From assembly GCF_900183575.1 (NCBI RefSeq), contig NZ_FXUZ01000002.1, forward strand, positions 186,001 to 250,000: 64,000 nucleotides of DNA, in the 5' to 3' direction. A program made the translations under genes and the position numbers. Positions 1 to 8,650 of the stretch are shown here, piece after piece. The notes under the pieces are model-generated. The model made no database searches, had not been told where the DNA came from, and saw nothing but the letters and a program-made list of their open reading frames with translations. The stretch is from Staphylococcus cornubiensis. Its GTDB lineage: Bacteria; Bacillota; Bacilli; Staphylococcales; Staphylococcaceae. Every line of letters begins with the position of its first letter. Position 1 is the stretch's first letter.

Positions 1-1161
1 AGTTGGAAAGGACACACTTTCCAAAACATCACAGCAGGCTTACTTGTCGCATTAGCCATGATGCCAGGTGCCATCGCATTTTCATTCATTGCAGGCGTCA
101 GTCCGACAGTCGGCATATTCAGTACCGCGCTAATGCTCATAGGGATCAGTTTTTTAGGTTCAAGAACGTTAATGGTCTCTGCACCAAGTAGTGGCGTGTC
201 TATTGTCGCTGTATTAATCACTTCTATGTATGGACAACGTATGTTAATTGCAGCTATGCTCGTCATGGCGTTATTTCAAATGATATTCGCGTTTTGTCGT
301 GTCGATAAAGCGATACATAAAATACCAGTGCCTGTCGTCGTTGGCTTTATGAATGCGTTAGCGTATTTATTATTCACCTCACAACTGAAACATATATTTG
401 GACATACTCCATGGACGTATCTTTTTGCAGTGCTCAGTTTGGTCATGATACTTTTAATACCTTATCTCACAGAACGTATTCCAGCAGCTTTAATCATGAT
501 TATTGTATTATCGATAGTGGCACAAGTGTTTCATGTCGATTTGATTTATGTCCAAGATTTAGCACATATTCATTTCGAAATGCCGACGATAGGGTTGCCT
601 CAAGTTGATTTAACAGGCTGGATGATTTTAGAACTCATCATTTTTGGTTTAATGTTAGCCATTGTTGCGACGATACAAACGAGTTTGACCGCACGAATGG
701 TCGATCAACTGACAGCAACAGAAAGTAGTCTCAATCGTGAATCATTCGGCCAAGGGCTAACGAATTTAATGATTGGATTACTTGGAGGACTTGCTGGAAG
801 TGCGTTAGTGGGCCAGTCAAAATATAATCTCAAATTAGGAGCAACATCACGACTTTCAACTTTGGCAGCAGGTATCGTGATGTTGTTATTTTTAATTTTA
901 TTAAGTCAAGTCGTCGGCAGTATTCCAATGGTCGTATTAGCCATTGTATTGACGCGCATTGCGATGAACACTTTTGATCGTCAAACGTTGAGGTATGTCG
1001 TGGAGCGACGTTGGGGAGAGTTCAGTATTATGCTGATGACTTTTCTATTGATTGTCATCGCACGTAATTTAGCGCTAGGGGTACTCGTGGGGACAGCGGT
1101 TTACTATAGTTATCAACGGTTTCAAAAATATCGAAAAGGATGGGATCAACATGACAGCTGA
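1..1161 (+). CDS. SulP family anion permease, 5'-truncated by the window
   Basis: Reading frame 1 is open from the first base, so the gene begins upstream; 386 residues are visible. It is a multi-spanning membrane protein starting inside the SulP core, with NITAGLLVALAMMPGAIAF matching the family's TM1 signature followed by a phenylalanine- and glycine-rich helix. About ten hydrophobic segments follow. It ends soon after the last helix (YYSYQRFQKYRKGWDQ) and so lacks the cytoplasmic STAS domain found in many SulP proteins. SulP permeases carry sulfate, bicarbonate or dicarboxylates; the substrate cannot be told here. The stop overlaps the start of the following M20 amidohydrolase by 11 bases, so the two are translationally coupled. 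Family is sure, substrate unknown. Confidence 0.85.
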   Translation, partial: SWKGHTFQNITAGLLVALAMMPGAIAFSFIAGVSPTVGIFSTALMLIGISFLGSRTLMVSAPSSGVSIVAVLITSMYGQRMLIAAMLVMALFQMIFAFCRVDKAIHKIPVPVVVGFMNALAYLLFTSQLKHIFGHTPWTYLFAVLSLVMILLIPYLTERIPAALIMIIVLSIVAQVFHVDLIYVQDLAHIHFEMPTIGLPQVDLTGWMILELIIFGLMLAIVATIQTSLTARMVDQLTATESSLNRESFGQGLTNLMIGLLGGLAGSALVGQSKYNLKLGATSRLSTLAAGIVMLLFLILLSQVVGSIPMVVLAIVLTRIAMNTFDRQTLRYVVERRWGEFSIMLMTFLLIVIARNLALGVLVGTAVYYSYQRFQKYRKGWDQHDS

Positions 1162-2287
1162 TTTAAAACAATTGATTGCGTGGAGAAGATGGTTTCATCA
1201 AAATCCAGAACTTTCAAATGAGGAATTTCAAACAACGAAACGCTTACGAGAAATTTTAGAAAGTTATGATATTCGAATACTCGATTTACCTTTAAAAGTC
1301 GGTCTCATTGCAGAAGTGGGCTCAGGGGAAGACATGATAGCGATTCGTTCAGATATTGATGCTTTACCGATTAATGAAAAAACAAATTTAGTTTATCAGT
1401 CACAAAATGAAAACGTGATGCATGCATGTGGTCACGATATTCATATGGCATCGATTCTTGGAACAGCGGTAAAACTTAAAGCGATGGAGTCAGAACTTCC
1501 TGGACGCGTGCGCATTATATTTCAATCAGCTGAAGAAACGGGAGACGGTGCACCTGCTGTCGTTCAAACGGGTGCATTAGACGGTGCGTTAGCAATTCTA
1601 GGTTTTCACAATGCGCCAACGTTAAAAGTCGGTGAATGGCGTGCTAAATCAGGACACTTAACGTCAAATGTCGATCGATTTAACATTTGGATTAAAGGAC
1701 AAGGTGCACATGCAGCTATGCCACAAGATGCTATTGATCCTCAAATCGTCTTAGGTCAGCTCATTTCAAGTTTACAGACGATTGTTAGCCGTAATGTTGC
1801 ACCTTATGATGAAGCAGTCGTAACGATTGGACAAATCCATAGCGGTCATACATGGAATGTCATTCCTCAAGAAGCTATGTTAGAAGGAACTGTACGTAGT
1901 TTTAAACCAGAAATTCGTGACCAAGTTGAAGAAAGAATGACACAAATTTGCGAAGGATTAGAAAAACAGTTTAATGTGACAATAGAGTTGGATTATCATC
2001 GTTTAACTGCATCAGTCGTGAATGATGACGATTTACAACAATTAGCGTTGGAAGTGGCCCAATCTGTTGGTTATCAAGCTGAAGTTTTACCACGTGCACT
2101 TACGATTGGTGAAGACTTCTCAGGTTACCAAGCTGTGGCACCGGTACATTTTGCGATGATTGGATCAGATAGTGAATATCCGCTTCACCATGAACAATTT
2201 CAACCAGATGAACAGATTTTAGATCAAGTTCCTGATTATTTCGTTACGTTTATTCAACGTTTATGGGATAAATATTTAGGGCGTTGA
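1151..2287 (+). CDS. M20 family amidohydrolase (metal-dependent)
   Basis: 378 residues, full length for the M20D amidohydrolase/deacetylase group (hippurate hydrolase, IAA-amino acid hydrolase, N-acetyl-diaminopimelate deacetylase). HACGHDIHM at about 91-99 supplies metal ligands, and the catalytic/metal Glu pair lies in SAEETGDGAP at about 126-135. The dimerisation insert follows (GQGAHAAMPQDAIDP), and LHHEQFQPDE near the C-terminus gives the last His. It probably hydrolyses an N-acyl amino acid in the cytoplasm. It overlaps the SulP permease gene and is followed by an NhaC-type transporter, so uptake and hydrolysis of one compound is a reasonable guess. Exact substrate unknown. Confidence 0.88.
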   Translation: MTADLKQLIAWRRWFHQNPELSNEEFQTTKRLREILESYDIRILDLPLKVGLIAEVGSGEDMIAIRSDIDALPINEKTNLVYQSQNENVMHACGHDIHMASILGTAVKLKAMESELPGRVRIIFQSAEETGDGAPAVVQTGALDGALAILGFHNAPTLKVGEWRAKSGHLTSNVDRFNIWIKGQGAHAAMPQDAIDPQIVLGQLISSLQTIVSRNVAPYDEAVVTIGQIHSGHTWNVIPQEAMLEGTVRSFKPEIRDQVEERMTQICEGLEKQFNVTIELDYHRLTASVVNDDDLQQLALEVAQSVGYQAEVLPRALTIGEDFSGYQAVAPVHFAMIGSDSEYPLHHEQFQPDEQILDQVPDYFVTFIQRLWDKYLGR

Positions 2288-2441
2288 CGGTATCACCGTT
2301 TTCATGTATTGTTTAACAGTAAAATTCGATTTTCTAAATGTAATTAAAAATGATCTTTTACTTTTATAAAAGATATAAAAATAAAGTGAAGGAGAAGCAC
2401 ATCATGCATTAGTGATAGGCTTTTCGTTAAGGAGATTATTT

Positions 2442-3743
2442 ATGTTAAAACAAGAGCATGAGCACAGTAGTCCATGGGCGCTCATTCCGTTAGTCGTATT
2501 TATCAGTATTTTTTTAGGTGCCGGCATCATCACGAAAGATTTTACTTTTATGCCGTTAAATATTGCAGCGATGATTGGTGTCGTTGTGGCATTAATGATG
2601 AATCGACAAGAGACATTTGCATCAAAAGTAGAAATTTTTGCACGTAAAGCAGGACATGCCAACATTGTATTGATGATGTTTATCTTTTTATTGGCAGGTG
2701 CCTTTTCAAAAACAACTGAAGCGATGGGAGGCGTAAGTTCCATTGTGAATTTAGGATTATCATTTATTCCGCAAAACTTCCTAATCGTCGGTTTATTTAT
2801 AATTTGTATGTTCATTTCAATTTCAATGGGGACTTCTGTAGGAACAGTTGCAGCGATTGCCCCAGTCGGTTTCGGAATTAGTGAAGCGACTGAAATACCA
2901 GCTGCACTTGCCATGGCGACAGTCGTTGGAGGTGCCATGTTTGGTGATAACTTGTCCATGATTTCGGATACAACCATTGCCGCAGTTCGAACGCAAAAGA
3001 CGCAAATGAGCGATAAGTTTAAAGTCAACTTTCGCATTGTTGTGCCGGGTGCCATCATCACGATTATCATTTTATGGTGGCTCACGCATGGCTATGATGT
3101 GACGCAAACGAAAACGTATGATTTTGAGTGGTTTAAGGTTATCCCGTACATACTTGTCCTAATACTTGCGGTCATCGGTATCAACGTAGTGTTAGTCTTG
3201 TTAGGTGGCATTCTGTTGTCGTCAATCATCGGTTTAATGGACGGTTCGTTTAACTTAGCTGGTTTATTAAAAGCGGCGTCAGAGGGTGTGCTAGCTATGC
3301 AAGACATCGCGATGATAGCATTGTTAATTGGCGGTATGATTGGACTGGTCGAACACCATGGCGGTATTACTTGGCTACTGAATTTCGTCAAGCGTCGTGT
3401 CAAAACGAGACGTGGCGCAGAATTTGGAATAGCAAGCCTTGTTAGTGTCGCTGATATTTCGACTGCAAATAATACGATTTCTATTATTATGGCGGGTCCA
3501 CTTGCAAAAGAAATTGCGGAAGAATACGACATTGATCCGAGAAAATCAGCGAGCTTGTTAGACATATTTGGCAGTGCATTCCAAGGCTTTATCCCGTATA
3601 GTCCACAGTTAATCGCGGCTGCAGGGGTTGCAAGTATTTCACCTGTGATGTTGTTGCCATATTCGATTTACCCAATCATGCTTGCAATTTGTGGCGTCAT
3701 GGCCATTCTGTTTAATTTACCACGTTTGCGTTCTCGTCGTTAA
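2442..3743 (+). CDS. NhaC-type Na+/H+ antiporter family transporter
   Basis: 433 residues with about eleven hydrophobic helices, of the Na+/H+ antiporter NhaC-like superfamily. The conserved GTSVGTVAAIAPVGFGI and GGAMFGDNLSMISDTTIAA segments (about residues 130-175) are typical of the transport core. The start at 2442 is preferred because AAGGAG lies seven bases upstream; an in-frame GTG at 2412 has no ribosome site. A two-codon reading frame (ATG CAT TAG at 2404) with its own good Shine-Dalgarno precedes the gene. The neighbouring amidohydrolase suggests an organic substrate such as an amino-acid derivative rather than sodium alone. Confidence 0.85.
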   Translation: MLKQEHEHSSPWALIPLVVFISIFLGAGIITKDFTFMPLNIAAMIGVVVALMMNRQETFASKVEIFARKAGHANIVLMMFIFLLAGAFSKTTEAMGGVSSIVNLGLSFIPQNFLIVGLFIICMFISISMGTSVGTVAAIAPVGFGISEATEIPAALAMATVVGGAMFGDNLSMISDTTIAAVRTQKTQMSDKFKVNFRIVVPGAIITIIILWWLTHGYDVTQTKTYDFEWFKVIPYILVLILAVIGINVVLVLLGGILLSSIIGLMDGSFNLAGLLKAASEGVLAMQDIAMIALLIGGMIGLVEHHGGITWLLNFVKRRVKTRRGAEFGIASLVSVADISTANNTISIIMAGPLAKEIAEEYDIDPRKSASLLDIFGSAFQGFIPYSPQLIAAAGVASISPVMLLPYSIYPIMLAICGVMAILFNLPRLRSRR

Positions 3744-3854
3744 TGCGAGGTAAAGAACGATAGAAAGTGATAAAGGCGCAACTTCATTTAGTTCTAAATT
3801 GATTTAGGTTACAATAGAAGTAATCCGAAATGCATGAAAGTAAGGAGAATGGAA

Positions 3855-4358
3855 GTGAACCATATGCAAAATGAGTGGGTAGAAATAGAACTCGTCCGTC
3901 TCATGAAAACGACACCGTTAAATGCGTATCATGCGTGGTTAGACCCTGATCAATTAATACATTGGTTTATGACTTCACGCCGTACGAATCAATCCATTGA
4001 AAATGAACCTGTTGAAGGCGGGCATTATCAAATTGTTGATTTACGTAAAGGGAAACGTATCGAAATTATTGGGACTTATCAAATATTAAAAGAAGGCGAG
4101 CAAATAGCGAAAACGATTCAGATGCCTGAAATTAGTGAACGCGCTGATGAGATTGAAGTCTATTTTGAAGAACGGACACCAGGCATTACTGAGATGACGT
4201 TTCATTATAAAGCAATGGTGCCAAAAGAACGCAGATTGACCAACCTTGAATATAAGCAAAAAAAGAAAGCATATCATGATCATACAGCACACGGTTTTGA
4301 ACTGATGTTTGATGTGTTACAACGTGAGTTAGAAGCTGAATTTGAAATGGATAATTAA
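3855..4358 (+). CDS. SRPBCC / AHSA1-like domain protein
   Basis: About 167 residues. The N-terminal EWVEIELVRLMKTTPLNAYHAWLDPDQLIHWF and the later GHYQIVDLRKGKRIEIIGTYQIL match the START-like fold of Aha1-type SRPBCC proteins, which bind hydrophobic ligands in a deep cavity. A GTG at 3855 sits seven bases after AAGGAG and fits better than the ATGs at 3834, 3849 (too close) or 3864 (too far). It stands alone, with a strong terminator at 4374-4408. The last 50 residues are charged and helical. Ligand and role unknown. Confidence 0.75.
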   Translation: MNHMQNEWVEIELVRLMKTTPLNAYHAWLDPDQLIHWFMTSRRTNQSIENEPVEGGHYQIVDLRKGKRIEIIGTYQILKEGEQIAKTIQMPEISERADEIEVYFEERTPGITEMTFHYKAMVPKERRLTNLEYKQKKKAYHDHTAHGFELMFDVLQRELEAEFEMDN

Positions 4359-4373
4359 GAAAGATTTTGATGA

Positions 4374-4408
4374 AACGGTACAGGCAAATACGCGCTGTGC
4401 CGTTTTTT
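4374..4408 (+). terminator. Rho-independent terminator
   Basis: AACGGTACAG pairs with CTGTGCCGTT (one G-U) and is followed by six T. It ends the SRPBCC gene. Confidence 0.9.
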
Positions 4409-4422
4409 ATATATGAATAAAG

Positions 4423-4452
4423 CAGTGGTATGACATCGACGCCATGCCACTG
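4423..4452 (-). terminator. Hairpin ending the 4476-5003 gene
   Basis: CAGTGGTATG pairs with CATGCCACTG (one wobble). Read on the minus strand it follows the stop of the gene above, but the T tract is weak (CTTTATTC). Confidence 0.55.
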
Positions 4453-4475
4453 GAAGAGGAAAGCGACTTGAAATG

Positions 4476-5003
4476 TTATGAAATACGCATTTTATGGAAG
4501 CTACGTGCAGCTGTATTGGCGTGATAAATATCGATATGACGCGTTGCTAAAGTGCTGATCAACAAACTCATCACTTCTGCAGTTGTCGTCACTTTTAAAA
4601 TATCTTTCGCAAAACTATAAATGACACGTTCGCTTTGGAAGCCATTTAAAATATCAATGACTTTATCTTTAATGAATGGATCATCCAAACCATCAATCAT
4701 CATCTCAAATCGATGTTCTTCGTGGGGACGCTGATGTAAAGGTTTAATTGCATCGAGTAATTGAAAAGGAACAACTTGGTAGATGCGATAATGGTGAAAA
4801 CTCATAAAACTAATCAAATAGGGCAAAGCTTGTTTAGGTAAATGAATCTTTAATAAGTAATTTTGCTGATGTTTCAACCATTCCGTTTGGATTGTAGCGT
4901 GCAAGTTCATCATATTTAATAACTTCAATAATTTCCTTCTAGCAAAGCGGCTATTCATCTGATCTATATTTAAAATAAATGTCTCTATTTTATCGATTAT
5001 CAT
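4476..5003 (-). CDS. Uncharacterised 175-residue protein
   Basis: I do not recognise this protein. It is cytoplasmic by composition, with no signal peptide or membrane helix, and is rich in His, Leu, Ile and Lys. The N-terminus (MIIDKIETFILNIDQMNSRF) and the C-terminal half look helical. It is followed by a hairpin at 4423-4452 and is transcribed convergently with the SRPBCC gene. Codon use resembles its neighbours and there is no long competing frame, which supports a real gene. Confidence 0.65.
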   Translation of the reverse strand: MIIDKIETFILNIDQMNSRFARRKLLKLLNMMNLHATIQTEWLKHQQNYLLKIHLPKQALPYLISFMSFHHYRIYQVVPFQLLDAIKPLHQRPHEEHRFEMMIDGLDDPFIKDKVIDILNGFQSERVIYSFAKDILKVTTTAEVMSLLISTLATRHIDIYHANTAARSFHKMRIS

Positions 5004-5190
5004 TATAATTCCCCATTTTAAATATTCTTGAACTCATTGTATCACGAGTAAATTGTATTTTCAGTAAGACTATAGATGTAAAATTGAAAAATGGATGACC
5101 TATTTATCATATATTATTCTGAAAAGTGTTGTATACTATATTAAATTGTGTTAATATTCAGATTATTAATTGCATTGGGAAGTGAATGTT

Positions 5191-6111
5191 ATGTTACAAC
5201 GATTAGGTCAATTTGCATCTAAAACATTTTTATTATGGATGCTATTAGCAAGTATTTCAGGATTTTTGATTCCGGATATTTTCAAAGGATTCGGCACAAT
5301 GGTTCCATATTTATTAGGTATTGTAATGTTAGGAATGGGTTTGACGGTTACAGTTGATGACTTTAAATTAATTTTGAAAGAACCGAAAGCAGTCATTATC
5401 GGAGTAGTTTTACAGTATACGATTATGCCACTTTCTGCATACGTAGTGGTGAAGTTATTTCATTTACCAGCTGATATTGCAATTGGCATACTTTTAGTTG
5501 GATGTTGTCCAGGTGGCACGTCAAGTAATGTTATCAGTTATCTAGCCAAGGGGAATGTCCCATTATCTGTAACGATTACAACTATCTCAACAGTCCTTGC
5601 ATCGTTCATGACGCCATTTTTAATGTTTGTTTTAGCGAGAGAATGGATGGACGTATCTTTCGTAGCGATGTTTATTTCAGTCGTTAAAGTTGTCCTTGTT
5701 CCATTAATACTAGGGATTTTAATTCAAAGATTTCTCAAACCTGTGGCACAAGTGGGATCAGATATTTTGCCACTCATTTCAGTGATTGCTATTTCAATCA
5801 TTTTAGGTGCAGTCGTTGCAGGTAGTCGAGAGTTAATCATTCAAACAGGTCTACTTATCTTTTTAGTCGTTATCATACATAATGCAATCGGCTATTTATT
5901 AGGCTTTTGGTTTTCACATTTATTTAGATTAAATTATACTGACCAAAAAACGGTATCAATAGAGGTCGGTATGCAAAACTCTGGATTAGCAGCATCATTA
6001 GCTACAGTACATTTTAATCCATTAGCTGCAGTACCGGGTGCTATATTTAGTGTTGTCCATTTAGTCACAGGACCTATATTAGCCAAATATTGGGCAGCAA
6101 AATCAAAATAA
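5191..6111 (+). CDS. Bile acid:sodium symporter (BASS) family transporter
   Basis: About 306 residues with nine or ten hydrophobic segments. The BASS signature GILLVGCCPGGTSSNVISYLAKGNVPLSVTIT runs across about residues 100-130. A second crossover helix (EVGMQNSGLAASLATVHF) lies near the C-terminus. Bacterial members move bile acids, pantothenate or keto acids with sodium. The ATG at 5191 has GGGAAG upstream; an in-frame TTG at 5170 has no ribosome site. Single-gene unit; substrate unknown. Confidence 0.87.
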   Translation: MLQRLGQFASKTFLLWMLLASISGFLIPDIFKGFGTMVPYLLGIVMLGMGLTVTVDDFKLILKEPKAVIIGVVLQYTIMPLSAYVVVKLFHLPADIAIGILLVGCCPGGTSSNVISYLAKGNVPLSVTITTISTVLASFMTPFLMFVLAREWMDVSFVAMFISVVKVVLVPLILGILIQRFLKPVAQVGSDILPLISVIAISIILGAVVAGSRELIIQTGLLIFLVVIIHNAIGYLLGFWFSHLFRLNYTDQKTVSIEVGMQNSGLAASLATVHFNPLAAVPGAIFSVVHLVTGPILAKYWAAKSK

Positions 6112-6119
6112 GTCATAGG

Positions 6120-6172
6120 AGGAATAGACATATCCTGTCATTAAGATGATGGGTGATGCTTTATTCCTTTTT
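6120..6172 (+). terminator. Probable terminator after the BASS gene
   Basis: AGGAATA pairs with TATTCCT, followed by five T; the loop is long and holds a minor GACA/TGTC stem. Confidence 0.5.
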
Positions 6173-6290
6173 GACTTTTCGGGATTCCACTTAATAGGAT
6201 TGCTAGCGGTTTTACTTTTTTATTAGGTTGTGCGAAAATAATGTTTAAATATATAGAATAACGAAGCCTTAAAAAGGGTGTGATGTAAAA

Positions 6291-6569
6291 ATGATTATTA
6301 AGGTGTTACAAAATTACTTTATTACTGTCTCAATACTTTTTATGATGCTCATTTTGTCAGCTGGCTTTATGATGAACTATCCAAACGGTTTTGTGTTATT
6401 ACTCTCATTGACAGTGACGTTAACAATGATTAACTTTAGCATTGAAACTTGGCTCATGCGCACATCATTATCAGAACGAAAAGTACGCTTTATTCAAACG
6501 CTCGTCTTTCCATTATCTATCATTATTATTGGAATCGTATGTTTCATACTGTTGCCGACTATGGCCTAA
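6291..6569 (+). CDS. Small membrane protein, 92 residues
   Basis: Three predicted transmembrane helices (about 8-30, 33-52 and 65-90) with a short basic segment, SERKVRF, before the last. AAAGGGTG lies about ten bases upstream of the ATG. No family is recognised with certainty; the size and helix pattern resemble small DUF-type three-helix membrane proteins. It lies between the BASS gene and the glyoxalase-like gene with its own leader, so it is probably transcribed alone. Confidence 0.6.
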   Translation: MIIKVLQNYFITVSILFMMLILSAGFMMNYPNGFVLLLSLTVTLTMINFSIETWLMRTSLSERKVRFIQTLVFPLSIIIIGIVCFILLPTMA

Positions 6570-6637
6570 ACATATCTATTGCAATCTTATGATATAAAAA
6601 ATATACTGGATTTAAATAACTCATGGAGGGATGTATC

Positions 6638-7468
6638 GTGAAAATTAACGGGCATCATCATATCTCAATGTACACTAAAGATTTAGATCAAAACAAAGCA
6701 TTTTATATGGAAACTTTAGGATTGCATTTAACTAAGGAAACGGTTAACCAAGACGATCATGGCATGGTTCATATCTTTTACGGAGATCAACAAAATTCAC
6801 CAGGTACTTTACTCACATTTTTTGAAATTCCAAATGCTGGTGCGATGCGTAAAGGAACAAATATGATTGCGAGAATTGGGCTACTCGTACCAAATGAAGC
6901 AGCTCTTGATTTCTTTGAAGCACGCTTACAAGGAAAAGCGACGAACATTTCTAGAGGCACTTATGAAGAACAACCCGCGCTTTATTTTGACGATCCAGAT
7001 TCATTGTCTTACGTCATGATGGTCAATGGCGATGCAGTGATTCCAGATGGTTGGCAAAATCCAGTCGATAATGACATTCCAGCAGAGTATCAGATTTTAG
7101 GGTTAGGACCGATTGAAATTCACGTTGCAGATGCAAAGAAAACATTAGACTATTTACGTGACACATTAGACTTTAAAGATAAAGCACAATTTGGCGAGCA
7201 AACGGTCGTAGCGATTGACGATAAAGGTTATTACTCAGACCTTGTAGTCATTGAAAAAGACGGACCTAATGTTCGACCAGGGCGAGGTTATGTACATCAT
7301 CATGCGCTAGCAACTGAAAATGATGACACATTAAATCATCTCGTTTCGTTACACGATGATTTACCAGGCAATCATTCTGGTGTCATTGATCGTATTTGGT
7401 TTAAATCCCTATATTATCGTCAAAATAGAATTATGTATGAATTCGCAACATTAGCACCAGGATTTTAA
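6638..7468 (+). CDS. Ring-cleaving dioxygenase / VOC glyoxalase-like protein
   Basis: About 276 residues with two vicinal-oxygen-chelate modules. HHHISMYTKDLDQNKAFY at the N-terminus begins the first, and GPIEIHVADAKKTLDYL at about 150 begins the second. RGYVHHHALATEN and MYEFATLAPGF supply likely metal ligands (His and Glu). It resembles the MhqE/MhqO proteins of Firmicutes, which handle hydroquinones and other catechol-like electrophiles. A GTG start at 6638 is chosen because GGAGGG stands seven bases before it; the ATG at 6623 overlaps that site. No MhqR-type regulator is adjacent. Confidence 0.82.
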   Translation: MKINGHHHISMYTKDLDQNKAFYMETLGLHLTKETVNQDDHGMVHIFYGDQQNSPGTLLTFFEIPNAGAMRKGTNMIARIGLLVPNEAALDFFEARLQGKATNISRGTYEEQPALYFDDPDSLSYVMMVNGDAVIPDGWQNPVDNDIPAEYQILGLGPIEIHVADAKKTLDYLRDTLDFKDKAQFGEQTVVAIDDKGYYSDLVVIEKDGPNVRPGRGYVHHHALATENDDTLNHLVSLHDDLPGNHSGVIDRIWFKSLYYRQNRIMYEFATLAPGF

Positions 7469-7529
7469 ACATTGACGATTTTGACAACAAATGAAGAAAC
7501 TGGGATCAAAGTTTTAGGAGGAAGCATGC

Positions 7530-8174
7530 ATGTATCGCGCAGTCATTTTTGATTTTGATGGTACGATTATCGATACCGAACAACATTTATTTAATACAGT
7601 CAATCGCTATTTGAATGATGCAGGGCACGAAAGTATGAGTGCAGACTTTTATCGTTCAAATATCGGTGGGCGTGCTTTAGGAATTCACCAACATCTCCTC
7701 ACACATTTAGGAGAAGCCTTAACAGACCAAGTTTATCAAGAACATTATGATACAGCTGGTCAACTGCCTTTAAGACCAGGTGTTTTAGAACTGATGCAAC
7801 AGCTACACCAACGTCATATTCCGATGGGGATTGCTTCAAGTAGTACAAGGCATCACATTGAATCATTAGTTCAAAAGTTAGGCATCGAGCAGTATATTTC
7901 AGTGATTAAAGGTCGAGAAGATGTTGAAACAGTGAAACCTGCACCTGATTTATATTTGGCTGCGGTACAAGCATTGAATTACAGTCCGACACATTGCTTA
8001 GCGATTGAGGATTCGGTCAATGGCGCGACAGGAGCAATTCGTGCTGGGCTTGATGTTATCGTAAATCCAAATCCATTTACGGCTAAAAGTGATTTTTCAG
8101 AATTGGACTTGCTCGCGAAAGATGTGGATTTGAGTCGAGTTGTCTCACAATATTTTGATGGCGTGCAACAATGA
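7530..8174 (+). CDS. HAD hydrolase, beta-phosphoglucomutase-like
   Basis: 214 residues. Motif I is DFDGTIIDTE (about 8-17, nucleophile Asp and acid/base Asp), motif II Ser-Ser in ASSSTRHH, motif III Lys in ETVKPAPDLY, and motif IV IEDSVNGATGAIRAG. The helical cap between motifs I and II places it in subfamily I with phosphoglycolate phosphatase and beta-phosphoglucomutase. A good site, AGGAGG, precedes the ATG. Its TGA overlaps the ATG of a 58-residue membrane protein gene. Substrate cannot be predicted. Confidence 0.85.
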   Translation: MYRAVIFDFDGTIIDTEQHLFNTVNRYLNDAGHESMSADFYRSNIGGRALGIHQHLLTHLGEALTDQVYQEHYDTAGQLPLRPGVLELMQQLHQRHIPMGIASSSTRHHIESLVQKLGIEQYISVIKGREDVETVKPAPDLYLAAVQALNYSPTHCLAIEDSVNGATGAIRAGLDVIVNPNPFTAKSDFSELDLLAKDVDLSRVVSQYFDGVQQ

Positions 8175-8347
8175 GCTTAGAAATGATTTTATTTTTTATA
8201 GTGGGACCATTGATTATTTTAATAGGTTATTTAGTGGTAGCGCTACGTTTTCAGAAACATATTCCAATGCATATTCATGTGTTATCTGCTGTGACAGGAC
8301 TTGTCGTCTATGCAGCATTAGCTTCAATCGTATATTATTTCTTCTAA
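8171..8347 (+). CDS. Small membrane protein coupled to the HAD gene (58 residues)
   Basis: The frame ATG AGC TTA GAA ATG begins in an ATGA overlap with the HAD stop codon and runs 58 codons to TAA at 8345-8347. The product has two hydrophobic helices: MILFFIVGPLIILIGYLVVAL, and HVLSAVTGLVVYAALASIVYYFF at the C-terminus, separated by a short basic loop (RFQKHIP). The stop/start overlap, the unbroken hydrophobic pattern and the terminator 18 bases downstream all argue for a real gene. No function is known. Confidence 0.7.
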   Translation: MSLEMILFFIVGPLIILIGYLVVALRFQKHIPMHIHVLSAVTGLVVYAALASIVYYFF

Positions 8348-8365
8348 CAGGGTAAAATTTAGAGT

Positions 8366-8413
8366 AAAACGCGGGTATCGTGTTCGTTAAAGGACAGGCT
8401 ATCTGCGTTTTTT
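8366..8413 (+). terminator. Rho-independent terminator of the HAD operon
   Basis: AAAACGCGGGTA pairs with TATCTGCGTTTT (two G-U) and is followed by a T run. Confidence 0.8.
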
Positions 8414-8594
8414 CTTTTAACGAAAAGGGCAGTCATATTTTAAATATATTTGAAGAACGAAGTAGGGGGAATGGCTTAATCACGCATTGTTTTTCTAAGG
8501 ATTGTATGCAGTTTTCTTATGCGTCATGAAATAAGAATCAGGTGAGTATTTTAATTTGGAATAAAAATTGATAGATGGTGAAAGGGAGAAAGTT

Positions 8595-8642
8595 CATGAC
8601 ATCGCAAGTTCAGGTCAATGCTCGTATCGCTGCGATGTCATG
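8595..8642. repeat. Perfect 12-bp inverted repeat
   Basis: CATGACATCGCA and TGCGATGTCATG flank a 24-base loop just beyond the stop of the minus-strand gene at 8651. No T tract follows on either strand. The same segment holds a 15-codon plus-strand frame (8596-8643) after AAGGGAG. The rest of 8414-8594 shows nothing. Confidence 0.6.
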
Positions 8643-8650
8643 ATTGATGT

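Noticed and set aside
2402-3085. Long minus-strand frame (227 codons) opposite the NhaC gene
   Set aside because: It lies antisense to a clearly conserved transporter, has no ribosome site and shows the composition expected of a shadow of hydrophobic codons.
3092-3565. 157-codon minus-strand frame
   Set aside because: Shadow of the NhaC gene; no start signal.
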